From Phycisphaerales bacterium UBA2266 (lineage in GTDB: Bacteria; Planctomycetota; Phycisphaerae; Sedimentisphaerales; Anaerobacaceae), in NCBI GenBank assembly GCA_002347125.1, contig DDXG01000074.1, positions 1 through 14,017 on the forward strand: 14,017 nucleotides of DNA, in the 5' to 3' direction. Numbering within the stretch: position 1 is the first letter of the stretch; each line of letters opens with the position of its first letter. Both the position numbers and the translations under genes were made by a program. The notes beneath the pieces are model-generated. The model saw nothing but the letters and a program-made list of their open reading frames with translations, had not been told where the DNA came from and searched no databases. This document shows, in pieces, positions 7,331 to 14,017 of the stretch.

Positions 7331-8809
7331 ATGAAGTCCTTACGAAAGTCCCGATGCCTCCTGATGCTTCTTGGGTGGGTCTTGTGTTCGTGGCTGCTCG
7401 GTACGGCACGGTCCGCGGAGCCCGCGTCGCCCTCGGTGACCGTCGCACTTGAAGAGACGGATGAGTTACTGGCCAATCCCGGCATGGGGTGGCAGACCTT
7501 CCACAGGACCCGCGACGCGGACAAGAGCCTGCCGGACTGGATTCCTTCAACGGTCCACTACGCCCGCTGGGGATGGGGCGTCCTGGAGCCTGAACAAGGC
7601 AAGATCGACTACGCATTCCTCGACGGGGTGCTTGAACAGACCCGCCGGGCGGGCCAGCAACTGGCGTTTCGTGTCATGTGCTGCTCCACATCGCCGGGTC
7701 GGCCGTACCATCCGGCATGGCTGAAGGACGTCGGCGGGGCCGTGCTGGCGGCCGACTACAGCAATCAGCAGGGCCTGTTGATCCCCGATCTCGATGACCC
7801 CTTCACGCTGGAGCTGCATCTGGACTTCATCAAGCGGCTGGGCGCGCGATATGACGGACATTCCGACATAGACCACCTCGACCTGGGGACCGTCGGCTGG
7901 TGGGGCGAGTGGCACATGAGCAGTTCCAAGTCCGCGAAGATGCCCTCGGCGGACAACTGCAAGAAGATCATCGACGCCTATCATGCGGCGTTCACGAAGA
8001 CGCCCCTGTTGATGCTGATAGGCGGCCGCGAATGTCTGACCTACGCGGCCCGGCGGGGCGCCGGATGGCGAGCCGACTGCCTCGGCGATATGGGAGGATT
8101 CTCGAAGACCTGGTGCCACATGTGCGACGCCTATCCTTCGCTGGTGCGCGAGGCGGGCGTCGATAACCTCTGGAAGACGGCTCCCGTAGCGTGGGAGACG
8201 TGCTGGGATATGCGCCGCTGGGTCCAGGAGGGCTGGTCGTTGCGGTTCATATTCAACTACGCACTGGCCCTGCACGGCTCCTATCTGAACAATAAATCCG
8301 CCCCCCTGCCGGAGGGTGAAAGCGTGCGGCCGGAGGTGGAGCGTTTCCTCAGGCGGCTGGGGTACCGTCTGGTCTTGCGAGAGTTGACACATCCCAGGAC
8401 CCTGCGGGCCGGTGAGCCTGCCGTCCTGGGCATGAAATGGCAGAATGTCGGCTCGGCGCCCTGCTACAGGCCGTACAGGGTTGCATACCGCCTGGCCAAC
8501 ACAACCGGATACCAGGCGGTCCTCGTCGGGGGCACGACCGTCGAGAAGTGGATGCCGGGCTCGGTCGAGACCTTCACCGACGCCTTCTTTGAGCAACCGG
8601 CCGACCTGCCCCCGGGCCCGATGGTTGAGGTCTCCGACCGGCTTAACGTGCCGGCCGATACGCCCGCCGGTCGATACAGTCTGGCGGTCGGCGTCGTCGG
8701 CCGCGACAACGACCGGCCCGTCGTGCGGCTGGCCATCAAGGGTCGTGACAAAGATGGGTGGTACCCGCTGGGCGAAATCACCGTACTCAATCAAGGGCCT
8801 CAACCGTAG
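7331..8809 (+). CDS. Secreted GH42-like TIM-barrel protein with DUF4832-like C-terminus
   Basis: This 492-residue protein has a Sec signal peptide at 1 to about 29 (CLLMLLGWVLCSWLLG, then ARSA). Residues 40-330 look like a beta-galactosidase/GH42-type barrel: YARWGWGVLEPEQGKIDY (77-94), AFRVMCC (112-118), PYHPAWL (125-131) and GWWGEWH (189-195), where E193 is a good acid/base candidate. E289 in PVAWET is a candidate second carboxylate. From about 335 a beta-rich C-terminal part (VLRELTHPRTLRAGEP, later DTPAGRYSLAVG) fits DUF4832. The family is usually annotated as uncharacterised, so hydrolysis of a beta-glycoside is inferred from fold. The start is set by AGGAG (7320-7324) six bases upstream. 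The next gene begins 32 bp after the stop, consistent with an operon. Domain assignment is from memory of motifs; substrate unknown. Confidence 0.88.
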   Translation: MKSLRKSRCLLMLLGWVLCSWLLGTARSAEPASPSVTVALEETDELLANPGMGWQTFHRTRDADKSLPDWIPSTVHYARWGWGVLEPEQGKIDYAFLDGVLEQTRRAGQQLAFRVMCCSTSPGRPYHPAWLKDVGGAVLAADYSNQQGLLIPDLDDPFTLELHLDFIKRLGARYDGHSDIDHLDLGTVGWWGEWHMSSSKSAKMPSADNCKKIIDAYHAAFTKTPLLMLIGGRECLTYAARRGAGWRADCLGDMGGFSKTWCHMCDAYPSLVREAGVDNLWKTAPVAWETCWDMRRWVQEGWSLRFIFNYALALHGSYLNNKSAPLPEGESVRPEVERFLRRLGYRLVLRELTHPRTLRAGEPAVLGMKWQNVGSAPCYRPYRVAYRLANTTGYQAVLVGGTTVEKWMPGSVETFTDAFFEQPADLPPGPMVEVSDRLNVPADTPAGRYSLAVGVVGRDNDRPVVRLAIKGRDKDGWYPLGEITVLNQGPQP

Positions 8810-8830
8810 ACCCCGACAACCATTCTTCTC

Positions 8831-8836
8831 AGGAGG
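8831..8836 (+). promoter_or_regulatory. Ribosome binding site fixing the AKR-like gene start
   Basis: AGGAGG lies five bases before the ATG at 8842. The reading frame is open further upstream, to a GTG or ATG-like codon near 8758, but that region is still inside the preceding gene. This consensus site and the Tat signal that follows decide the start at 8842. Confidence 0.75.
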
Positions 8837-8841
8837 CAATC

Positions 8842-9786
8842 ATGGCTCCCAACGGGCATCTTGAACGCAGGGCATTCCTGGCGCGCGTGCCAGGGATCGT
8901 GGCGGGCTCGGCCCTGGTCCTCGGCCAAACACATGACGGCCGCGCCGACCCACCCGGCCGGGCGGCATTGCTGCCCACAATCCAGATGGGCGGCCACCGA
9001 GTCACCCGGCTGATCGCCGGCTGCAATCCCATCCTGGGGTACTCCTATATGGGCCCGGTGATGGACCTGCACATGCGGGAGTATTTCACGCCTGAGCGAA
9101 TCGGCGAGTTTCTAACTGCCTGTGAACGCGAGGGCCTCAATACCCACCAGTTCAGCAACCCCGAGAAGATGGCCCCGGTCTTCCGCAGATTGCGAGAACA
9201 AGGGTCAAAGATGCAGTTCATCTGCCTTCACGCGGGCGGCCCGGACCAGATGCCGGCCAAGCAGGTCGTCGAGGACACGCGGTCCATCGCCATCGTTCAT
9301 CATGGAGGCGTCACCGACCGCCTGTTTCAGGAGGGCAAGAGCGGGCAGGTCCACGATTTCGTCAAACAGGTCCATGACGCTGGCGTCATGGCCGGGGTCT
9401 CGGCCCACAATCCCGATTGCATCAAGCGGGTTGCCGACGAGGGTTGGGAGGTGGACTTGTTCATGGCGTGTTTCTACCATATCACCCGGACGCCGGAGGA
9501 ATTGAAGGCCATGCCGCCGGTTGTGACGGCGCAGATTGGAAGGCCGTTCTTCGCCGCCGATCCGGCCCGCATGACGGCGGTCCTGCGGCAGGTCAAGACG
9601 CCTTGCCTGGGCTTCAAGATCCTGGCCGCCGGGCGATCCTGCGACAGCGAAGGGGCCGTGCGAAGGGCATTCCAGTTCGCCTTCGCCAATCTCAAACCCA
9701 CCGATGGTGTCATCGTTGGGATGTATCCGCAGTATCACGACCAGATCCGCCAGAACGCCGATTTGACGCGGGAATACGGCGCGTGA
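8842..9786 (+). CDS. Tat-exported TIM-barrel protein, aldo/keto reductase-like fold
   Basis: This 314-residue protein opens with a twin-arginine signal: ERRAFLARV (8-16) followed by a hydrophobic stretch to about 28. Export in the folded state is therefore predicted. The mature part is a TIM barrel with AKR-like landmarks. It opens with GGHRVTRLIAGCNPILG (50-66). It also has GVSAHNPDCI (185-194), which resembles the segment after AKR strand 6. However, the AKR catalytic Tyr/Lys/Asp pattern is not visible, so it may not be an NAD(P)H reductase. Instead His residues recur at strand ends: H102, H130 (LHAGG), H153-H154 and H189, plus C210/H213 (CFYH), which could bind a metal. It sits between the GH42-like and xylose-isomerase-like genes with short gaps (32 and 27 bp), consistent with one operon. 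A role in sugar processing outside the cytoplasm is inferred from context only. Confidence 0.85.
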   Translation: MAPNGHLERRAFLARVPGIVAGSALVLGQTHDGRADPPGRAALLPTIQMGGHRVTRLIAGCNPILGYSYMGPVMDLHMREYFTPERIGEFLTACEREGLNTHQFSNPEKMAPVFRRLREQGSKMQFICLHAGGPDQMPAKQVVEDTRSIAIVHHGGVTDRLFQEGKSGQVHDFVKQVHDAGVMAGVSAHNPDCIKRVADEGWEVDLFMACFYHITRTPEELKAMPPVVTAQIGRPFFAADPARMTAVLRQVKTPCLGFKILAAGRSCDSEGAVRRAFQFAFANLKPTDGVIVGMYPQYHDQIRQNADLTREYGA

Positions 9787-9813
9787 GCAATATCTTGTGA
9801 AAGGTGGGCGATT

Positions 9814-10782
9814 ATGACAACTCCATCCAAGGCTGATGCAACATCCTCATTTGACCGTCGTGGCTTTCTGGCCCTGGGCAGTGCCGTCGCGGCCGCGGCA
9901 GGTATCAACGTGGCAGGCGCCGAGCAGGCCGCGGCCGGCCGTATTGTGACCCCGCCGCCGGGTAAGCGCATCCTGCTTTCCTGTAAGCTCGGTATGATCC
10001 CTAAGGAGCAGGACGGCAGGAAACTGTCGGCGGCGGACCGGTTGCGGATGGCGGCGGAGGCTGGTTTTGACGGCGTCGATTTCGACCAGGCCGGGGAGTT
10101 CACCCCCGAGCAGGCCCAAGAGGCGGTGAGGGAATCCGGCGTGTTCGTCCACAACGCCATCAACCATGCCCACTGGTCGCAGCGTCTGACCAGCGCCAAT
10201 GAGCAGGAGCGGGCCCAGGGCTGTGCCAATATCGAGCATTGCATCCGGGTCTCCCACGCCGCCGGCGGCAGCGGCGTGCTGATCGTCGTCGGCCGCGGCG
10301 GCGACGGACCGGCGGACGTTATCGAAGAACGGGCGAGGCAGGAGATCCGCAAGCTCCTGCCCCTGGCGGCGGCCATGGGGCAGATGATCCTCATTGAGAA
10401 CGTGTGGAATCAGATGATGTACGACCACGATGGGCCGCCGGATCAGAGCCCGAAGCAGTTCATCGATTTCGTGGACAGCTTCCAGAGTCCGTGGGTGGGC
10501 ATGTACTACGACATCGGCAATCACTGGAAGTACGGCCGGCCGGGCGACTGGATTCGTGCATTCGGCCATCGCTGCGTCAAGCTCGACGTCAAAGGCTTCA
10601 GCCGCGCGCAGAACAAGTTCGTTGAAATCACCGGCGAAGACGACGATCTGCCGTGGGACGAGGTTCGCAAGGCCCTCGACGACATCCATTTCACCGGCTG
10701 GGCCACGGCCGAGGTCGGCGGCGGCAACGTCGCGCGGCTCACCGAGGTCCGCAAACAGATGCAGAAGGCCTTCGGCCTCTGA
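9814..10782 (+). CDS. Tat-exported sugar phosphate isomerase/epimerase-like (xylose isomerase-like TIM barrel)
   Basis: This 322-residue protein has a Tat signal, FDRRGFLAL (13-21), then an Ala-rich hydrophobic segment. Residues 50-320 match the xylose-isomerase-like TIM-barrel family (AP endonuclease 2 superfamily). The opening is LGMIPKE, followed by AAEAGFDGVDFD (80-91). Metal-ligand candidates are E195 in ILIENVWN, D233 in YYDIGNHWKYG, H252 (GHRCVKLDVK) and E300 in GWATAEVGGG. Family members isomerise or epimerise sugars, or act as 3-keto-sugar lyases/hydratases, using a divalent metal. Export suggests work on periplasmic sugars released by the neighbouring hydrolases. AAGGTGG (9801-9807) lies six bases before the ATG. 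The upstream gene ends 27 bp before, and the next gene begins 89 bp after, with an imperfect hairpin between. The exact reaction cannot be read from the sequence. Confidence 0.9.
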   Translation: MTTPSKADATSSFDRRGFLALGSAVAAAAGINVAGAEQAAAGRIVTPPPGKRILLSCKLGMIPKEQDGRKLSAADRLRMAAEAGFDGVDFDQAGEFTPEQAQEAVRESGVFVHNAINHAHWSQRLTSANEQERAQGCANIEHCIRVSHAAGGSGVLIVVGRGGDGPADVIEERARQEIRKLLPLAAAMGQMILIENVWNQMMYDHDGPPDQSPKQFIDFVDSFQSPWVGMYYDIGNHWKYGRPGDWIRAFGHRCVKLDVKGFSRAQNKFVEITGEDDDLPWDEVRKALDDIHFTGWATAEVGGGNVARLTEVRKQMQKAFGL

Positions 10783-10792
10783 CCCTGAGTCG

Positions 10793-10829
10793 GTCGGCAT
10801 AACGCGAGGTATCCGCCAAATGCGCCGAC
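10793..10829 (+). other. Imperfect inverted repeat between operon genes
   Basis: GTCGGC (10793-10798) can pair with GCCGAC (10824-10829), with flanking AT/AT pairing if a two-base bulge is allowed. It lies in the 89-bp gap before the GH5/GH140-like gene, the longest gap in the plus-strand run. There is no T-tract, so it is not a typical terminator. It could be an RNA processing or attenuation element, or chance in GC-rich DNA. Confidence 0.25.
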
Positions 10830-10858
10830 TGAGAACGGCGCCGTGGTTGATTGACTTC

Positions 10859-10862
10859 GGAG
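10859..10862 (+). promoter_or_regulatory. Ribosome binding site choosing the ATG at 10872
   Basis: GGAG is nine bases upstream of ATG 10872. The alternative TTG at 10851 is in frame but would place this site inside the coding region and put a polar stretch before the signal peptide, so the ATG is preferred. Confidence 0.55.
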
Positions 10863-10871
10863 ACTCAAGAA

Positions 10872-12272
10872 ATGGCAGCACGCTCCGGCAAACCCATCAC
10901 GACATGGGCGATAGCCGGCGTTTTGGTGAGCCTGGCGGGTGTCTGCCCGGCCGGCGGTCCGCTCCGTGTCCACCCGACCAACCCCCGCTACTTCACCGAC
11001 GGCAGCGGCAAGATGGTCTATCTGACGGGGTTTGAGTATTGGGACGTCCTGCGCGATGATGGATCGCCCGGCCCGGACGCCATGGGATTCACGCAGTTTC
11101 TGGACATTTCCCAGCGGTATGGGACGAACTTCGTGCGCCTGTGGCGATGGAACGAACTGGCGAGATTCCGATACAGCCGCGACGGCGAGGCATTCCAGTC
11201 CAGCCCGTCCGTCTGGGCGCGCACGGGACCCGGCAACGCCCTCGACGGCAAGCCCAAGTTCGATCTGACGAAATTCGACCCGGTCTACTTCGACCGCCTG
11301 CGCCGTCGCGTCTCGGCCGCCGGCCGGCGCGGCTTCTACGTATCCGTGATGCTCTTCGAGGGTCATTCCCTGCAATACTCCGACCAGCCCTGGCGCTGGG
11401 ACGGCCACCCCTTCAACCGGCACAACAACATCAACAGCCTCGACGGGGACCCTGACGGCCGCGGCCTGCCCATCGACCTGCATACGCTGCGTGTGCCCGC
11501 CGTCACCGCCGTGCAGGAGGCCTATGTCCGCAAGGTCATCGACACCCTCAACGACCTTGACAACGTTCTTTATGAGATAGCCAACGAGAGCCACCCGGAC
11601 TCCGCCGACTGGCAGTATCACATCATCCGGTGCATCAAGGGATACCAGGCCGCCAAGCCGAAGCAGCATCCCGTGTGGATGAGTTCCCATGGCGGTGGTC
11701 CCGCCAACACCGTCCTCTTTGAAAGCCCGGCGGACTGCATAGCACCCGCTCCGGAGGGCGGCTATCGGGATAACCCACCGGCCGGCGACGGCAGAAAGGT
11801 CGTCCTCTCCGACACCGACCATCTCTGGGGCGCCCCCGGGGACCACGTATGGGTCTGGAAGACCTTTCTGCGCGGGCTCAACCCCATCAACTACATGGAA
11901 TTACGGGACCTCCGCGCCGACACGCCGCGCCTCGACCGGGCGCGCCGGGCCATGGGCCACACCCGTCGGCTCGCCGAACGGATGAATCTGGCGGCCATGA
12001 CGCCGCGCGGCGATCTGGCAAGTTCCGGCTACTGCCTGGCCGATCCGCCCAACGAGTACCTGGTCTATCTGCCCGAAGGTGGCGACGTGACAGTGGACCT
12101 GTCGCCGGCCGGTCGGATGAGCACCGAGTGGATTAACCCCCGCACGGGCGACGCCTCAGCCGGTGAGCCGACGTCGGGCCGTTCCAGGGTATCCTTCACG
12201 GCGCCGGGGCCCGGCGACTGGGCGCTGTATCTCCAGCGGATGCCCTCAGCAAAGGAAGGGGCAGTGCAATGA
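10872..12272 (+). CDS. Secreted GH5/GH140-like (clan A) TIM-barrel glycoside hydrolase
   Basis: This 466-residue protein has a signal peptide at 1 to about 27 (TTWAIAGVLVSLAGVCPA). The barrel opens with GPLRVHPTNPRYFTDGSGK (29-47) and YLTGFEYWDVL, as in DUF4038/GH140-like proteins. A probable acid/base is E239 in LYEIANESHP (N-E pair as in clan A enzymes). At the position expected for the nucleophile strand there is VVLSDTDHLWG (311-320), with Asp rather than an obvious Glu. WVWKTFLRGLNPINYME (327-343) is another family-like segment. Residues about 395-456 form a small beta domain ending GDWALYLQR, resembling the putative collagen-binding domain (PF12904-like) that follows such barrels. Likely secreted and acting on plant- or algal-type side chains, but the substrate is unknown. 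The TGA overlaps the ATG of the next gene (12269-12272). Its paralogue is fused into that next gene. Confidence 0.88.
   Translation: MAARSGKPITTWAIAGVLVSLAGVCPAGGPLRVHPTNPRYFTDGSGKMVYLTGFEYWDVLRDDGSPGPDAMGFTQFLDISQRYGTNFVRLWRWNELARFRYSRDGEAFQSSPSVWARTGPGNALDGKPKFDLTKFDPVYFDRLRRRVSAAGRRGFYVSVMLFEGHSLQYSDQPWRWDGHPFNRHNNINSLDGDPDGRGLPIDLHTLRVPAVTAVQEAYVRKVIDTLNDLDNVLYEIANESHPDSADWQYHIIRCIKGYQAAKPKQHPVWMSSHGGGPANTVLFESPADCIAPAPEGGYRDNPPAGDGRKVVLSDTDHLWGAPGDHVWVWKTFLRGLNPINYMELRDLRADTPRLDRARRAMGHTRRLAERMNLAAMTPRGDLASSGYCLADPPNEYLVYLPEGGDVTVDLSPAGRMSTEWINPRTGDASAGEPTSGRSRVSFTAPGPGDWALYLQRMPSAKEGAVQ
10956..11003 (+). repeat. Diverged repeat copy 1 (start of GH5/GH140-like barrel)
   Basis: These 48 bases, encoding the start of the mature glycosidase, match 13454-13501 with about six differences. 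This nucleotide-level similarity is a trace of gene duplication between the two neighbouring barrel domains. Confidence 0.7.
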
Positions 12273-14017
12273 GCAGCAATGCCGTCCGTCGCGGGGCAAT
12301 CCTGTTTGTGCTTGTCGCCGCCGCGACACCGGCCGCGGAGAGCCCTTATCCACCAAGCCCCGTGATTGCCGACCTGGTGCTCGACTGGTCAACACACCAG
12401 CGGCACGCCCCCGGCAGCGACAATTGGCAGTTGACCTGGGCCGATGACGGCCACCAGTATGGCGCCTGGGGTGACGGCGGCGGGTTCGGCGGGACCAACA
12501 GCGATGGGCGCGTCAGTCTCGGTTTCACCCGCATCGAGGGCGACTGGGATAGTCTCAAGGGCTACAACGTGTGGGGTGGCAAGAATCCTGAGAATCCCGC
12601 GCCGTTCTCGGGCAAGAGCTGGGGGACGGTCTGCGTCGATAGCGTGCTCTATAGCTGGGTCGTCCCCGACATCCCCGATTCGGGCGGTCCACGCGACCAC
12701 TACCGCTACATCGAGCTGGCCCGATCGACCGATCACGGGAGCCACTGGGCCAAGGCCCCCTGGCGGTGGCTCTGCGAGGACAACCTCATCGTGCCGACCT
12801 TCCTCGTCTGCGGCCGCAACAACGAGCAGGCGCGGGACGAGTATGTTTACTGCTATTTCATCCGCCCCCAGTCCATCGGCCTGCGTGAGCGAGGCGAGGG
12901 GGGCTTTGGACTGAACGTGCACAAGCCCGGTGCGCTGTTTCTGGCCCGTGTGCATCGCGCGGCCGTCTTTGCCGGGCGAGACGCGTATAAGTGGTTCGCG
13001 GGAATGAACGGCGACGACCCGATCTGGGGCCCTCTCTCGGACAAGCAGCCCGTATTCGAGAACCCCGATGGGACGGGCTGGTGCGTGAGCGCGAGCTATA
13101 ATCCGGGGCTCGGACGCTACCTCCTGGCGACCGAGCACAGTGTCTCGTCGGCCGGCGCGATGGCCCTGTTCGATGCTCCGCGGCCGTGGGGGCCGTGGAC
13201 AACGGTCAGGTACTGGACACCCGGCGATCCCTTCGGAAAGGACCGGCCCGGCAGCACCCTGGACTGGGCTAAAAACGTCTTCTTCTTCTCCTTCGCGCCG
13301 AAGTGGATCAGCCCCGACGGACGCAATTTCACACTGGTCTTCACCGGCGCCGGTAGCGGCAGGAACAATGATTCCTTTAACACCGTGCGAGGCGCTTTCC
13401 GCCTGCGCGAGTCGTCTTCGCCCGCCATTGACTCGGACACCGCCCGCGCACGAGGTCCGCTCCGCATCCACCCGACCAACCCGCGTTACTTCACCGACGC
13501 AGCAGTCATGCCGGACGGCTCATTGAGGGCCGTCTACCTGACCGGCTCCCACCATTGGCACAATCTTCAGGATGCCGGCAGAATCGGCGGGCCCATCACC
13601 AGGGTGTTCGACTATCACGGCTATCTTGAACGTCTGGCCGGCCTCAATCACAATTTCATGCGGATGTGGGCCTGGGAAGGCGGGGCGTGGTGGTGGCAGG
13701 GCGGCGAGAATGACGAGTATTACGGTCCCATCGCCTACGCCCGCCTCGAGCCGCGTGACGCCGCCGAGGGCAAGCCGAGGTTCGATCTCGGTCAGTTCAA
13801 TCCGCAGTACTTCGAGCGACTGCGTTCGCGCGTGGCCGCCGCCGGCGACAGGGGTATCTACGTCAGCATCATGCTCTTCCAGGGCTGGAGTATCTACGAC
13901 CACGGCTACGGGAATCCCTGGCCGTTGCATCCCTATCACAAGGCCAACAACATCAACGGAATCGATGGAGACCCGGACGAGGACAGCCAGGGCAAGGAGG
14001 TCTATACGCTGCTGGTC
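12269..14017 (+). CDS. Secreted DUF4185-like module fused to GH5/GH140-like barrel (partial at right edge)
   Basis: An uninterrupted frame of 583 codons runs from an ATG overlapping the previous stop to the right edge, so the C-terminus is missing. A signal peptide covers about 1-23 (AILFVLVAAATPAA). Residues 25-385 look like a DUF4185/sialidase-type beta-propeller: WADDGHQYGAWGDGGG (57-72), an Asp-box-like STDHGSHW (153-160) and DAPRPWGPW (302-310). A short Ser-rich linker follows. From residue 396 a second domain starts with GPLRIHPTNPRYFTD, then AVYLTGSHHWHNLQD, FMRMWAWEGGAWWW, PRFDLGQFNPQYF and NNINGIDGDPD. These match the neighbouring gene segment by segment, so this is a GH5/GH140-like barrel. 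Its catalytic N-E motif would lie beyond the window. A ribosome site (AGGGG at 12257-12261) is seven bases upstream. The two modules probably bind or cleave the same glycan. Fusion is certain at frame level; enzymatic role is inferred. Confidence 0.85.
   Translation, partial: MSSNAVRRGAILFVLVAAATPAAESPYPPSPVIADLVLDWSTHQRHAPGSDNWQLTWADDGHQYGAWGDGGGFGGTNSDGRVSLGFTRIEGDWDSLKGYNVWGGKNPENPAPFSGKSWGTVCVDSVLYSWVVPDIPDSGGPRDHYRYIELARSTDHGSHWAKAPWRWLCEDNLIVPTFLVCGRNNEQARDEYVYCYFIRPQSIGLRERGEGGFGLNVHKPGALFLARVHRAAVFAGRDAYKWFAGMNGDDPIWGPLSDKQPVFENPDGTGWCVSASYNPGLGRYLLATEHSVSSAGAMALFDAPRPWGPWTTVRYWTPGDPFGKDRPGSTLDWAKNVFFFSFAPKWISPDGRNFTLVFTGAGSGRNNDSFNTVRGAFRLRESSSPAIDSDTARARGPLRIHPTNPRYFTDAAVMPDGSLRAVYLTGSHHWHNLQDAGRIGGPITRVFDYHGYLERLAGLNHNFMRMWAWEGGAWWWQGGENDEYYGPIAYARLEPRDAAEGKPRFDLGQFNPQYFERLRSRVAAAGDRGIYVSIMLFQGWSIYDHGYGNPWPLHPYHKANNINGIDGDPDEDSQGKEVYTLLV
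13454..13501 (+). repeat. Diverged repeat copy 2 (start of second barrel domain)
   Basis: This is the counterpart of 10956-11003, lying just after the linker in the fused gene. It marks where the duplicated barrel was joined to the DUF4185-like module. After this segment the two copies are similar mainly at protein level. Confidence 0.7.

Noticed and set aside
7547..8839. Minus-strand open frame opposite the GH42-like gene
   Set aside because: Composition is typical of an antisense shadow (Arg/Gly/Val/Pro-rich, no domain), while the plus strand encodes a recognisable secreted protein.
9847..11846. Two long overlapping minus-strand open frames opposite the Tat and GH5/GH140-like genes
   Set aside because: They overlap each other and cross gene boundaries. 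They lack ribosome sites and motifs and mirror well-supported plus-strand genes.
12389..13471. Minus-strand open frame, and short plus-strand frames, within the right-edge gene
   Set aside because: A continuous plus-strand frame from 12269 to the window end carries the signal peptide and domain motifs; the others are shadows.
1..14017. tRNA, rRNA, CRISPR arrays, insertion sequences, attachment sites
   Set aside because: No transposase or integrase genes, terminal inverted repeats, regular spaced repeats or RNA gene signatures were seen on either strand.

Overview
The window looks like a chromosomal glycan-degradation region from a GC-rich, Gram-negative-type bacterium. It is most likely a planctomycete, possibly class Phycisphaerae. 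This is inferred from the mix of gene types: large secreted glycoside hydrolases, a secreted protein with 'DxDxD...DREE...DQN.N..PDG' and CxxC repeats, twin-arginine-exported TIM-barrel proteins, and an architecture (GH2-like enzyme plus GATase-like domains) I associate with that phylum. There is no rRNA, tRNA, mobile element or CRISPR array, and no marker gene to prove the taxonomy.

Layout: two transcription units diverge from a 149-bp intergenic region (6728-6876). Leftward (minus strand) are an uncharacterised secreted protein (5030-6727) and, overlapping it by ATGA, a 1333-residue secreted GH2-like enzyme (1032-5033). Downstream on the same strand is a separate gene (1-908, running off the left edge) with its own good sigma70-type promoter. 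It encodes a secreted protein built from duplicated acidic-loop and CxxC modules. Rightward (plus strand) is a compact run of six genes. These are a small soluble unknown (6877-7296), a secreted GH42-like/DUF4832 protein (7331-8809), two Tat-exported TIM-barrel proteins (8842-9786, AKR-like; 9814-10782, xylose-isomerase-like), a secreted GH5/GH140-like glycosidase (10872-12272) and, overlapping it by ATGA, a gene running off the right edge (12269-14017). That last gene fuses a DUF4185-like sialidase-type module to a second GH5/GH140-like barrel paralogous to its neighbour.

How they may work together (inference): six of the eight genes have Sec-type or ambiguous export signals and two have Tat signals, so nearly everything is predicted to act outside the cytoplasm. 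The GH2-like, GH42-like and two GH5/GH140-like proteins could take apart one complex heteroglycan. The xylose-isomerase-like and AKR-like barrels could process released (possibly oxidised) sugars in the periplasm. No SusC/SusD, transporter, sulfatase or dedicated regulator is visible, so the substrate cannot be named. Intergenic gaps are all under 150 bp. Both edge genes are truncated by the window. The main points for follow-up are the fused edge gene, the loss of the canonical acid/base Glu in the GH2-like enzyme, and the Tat TIM-barrel pair.
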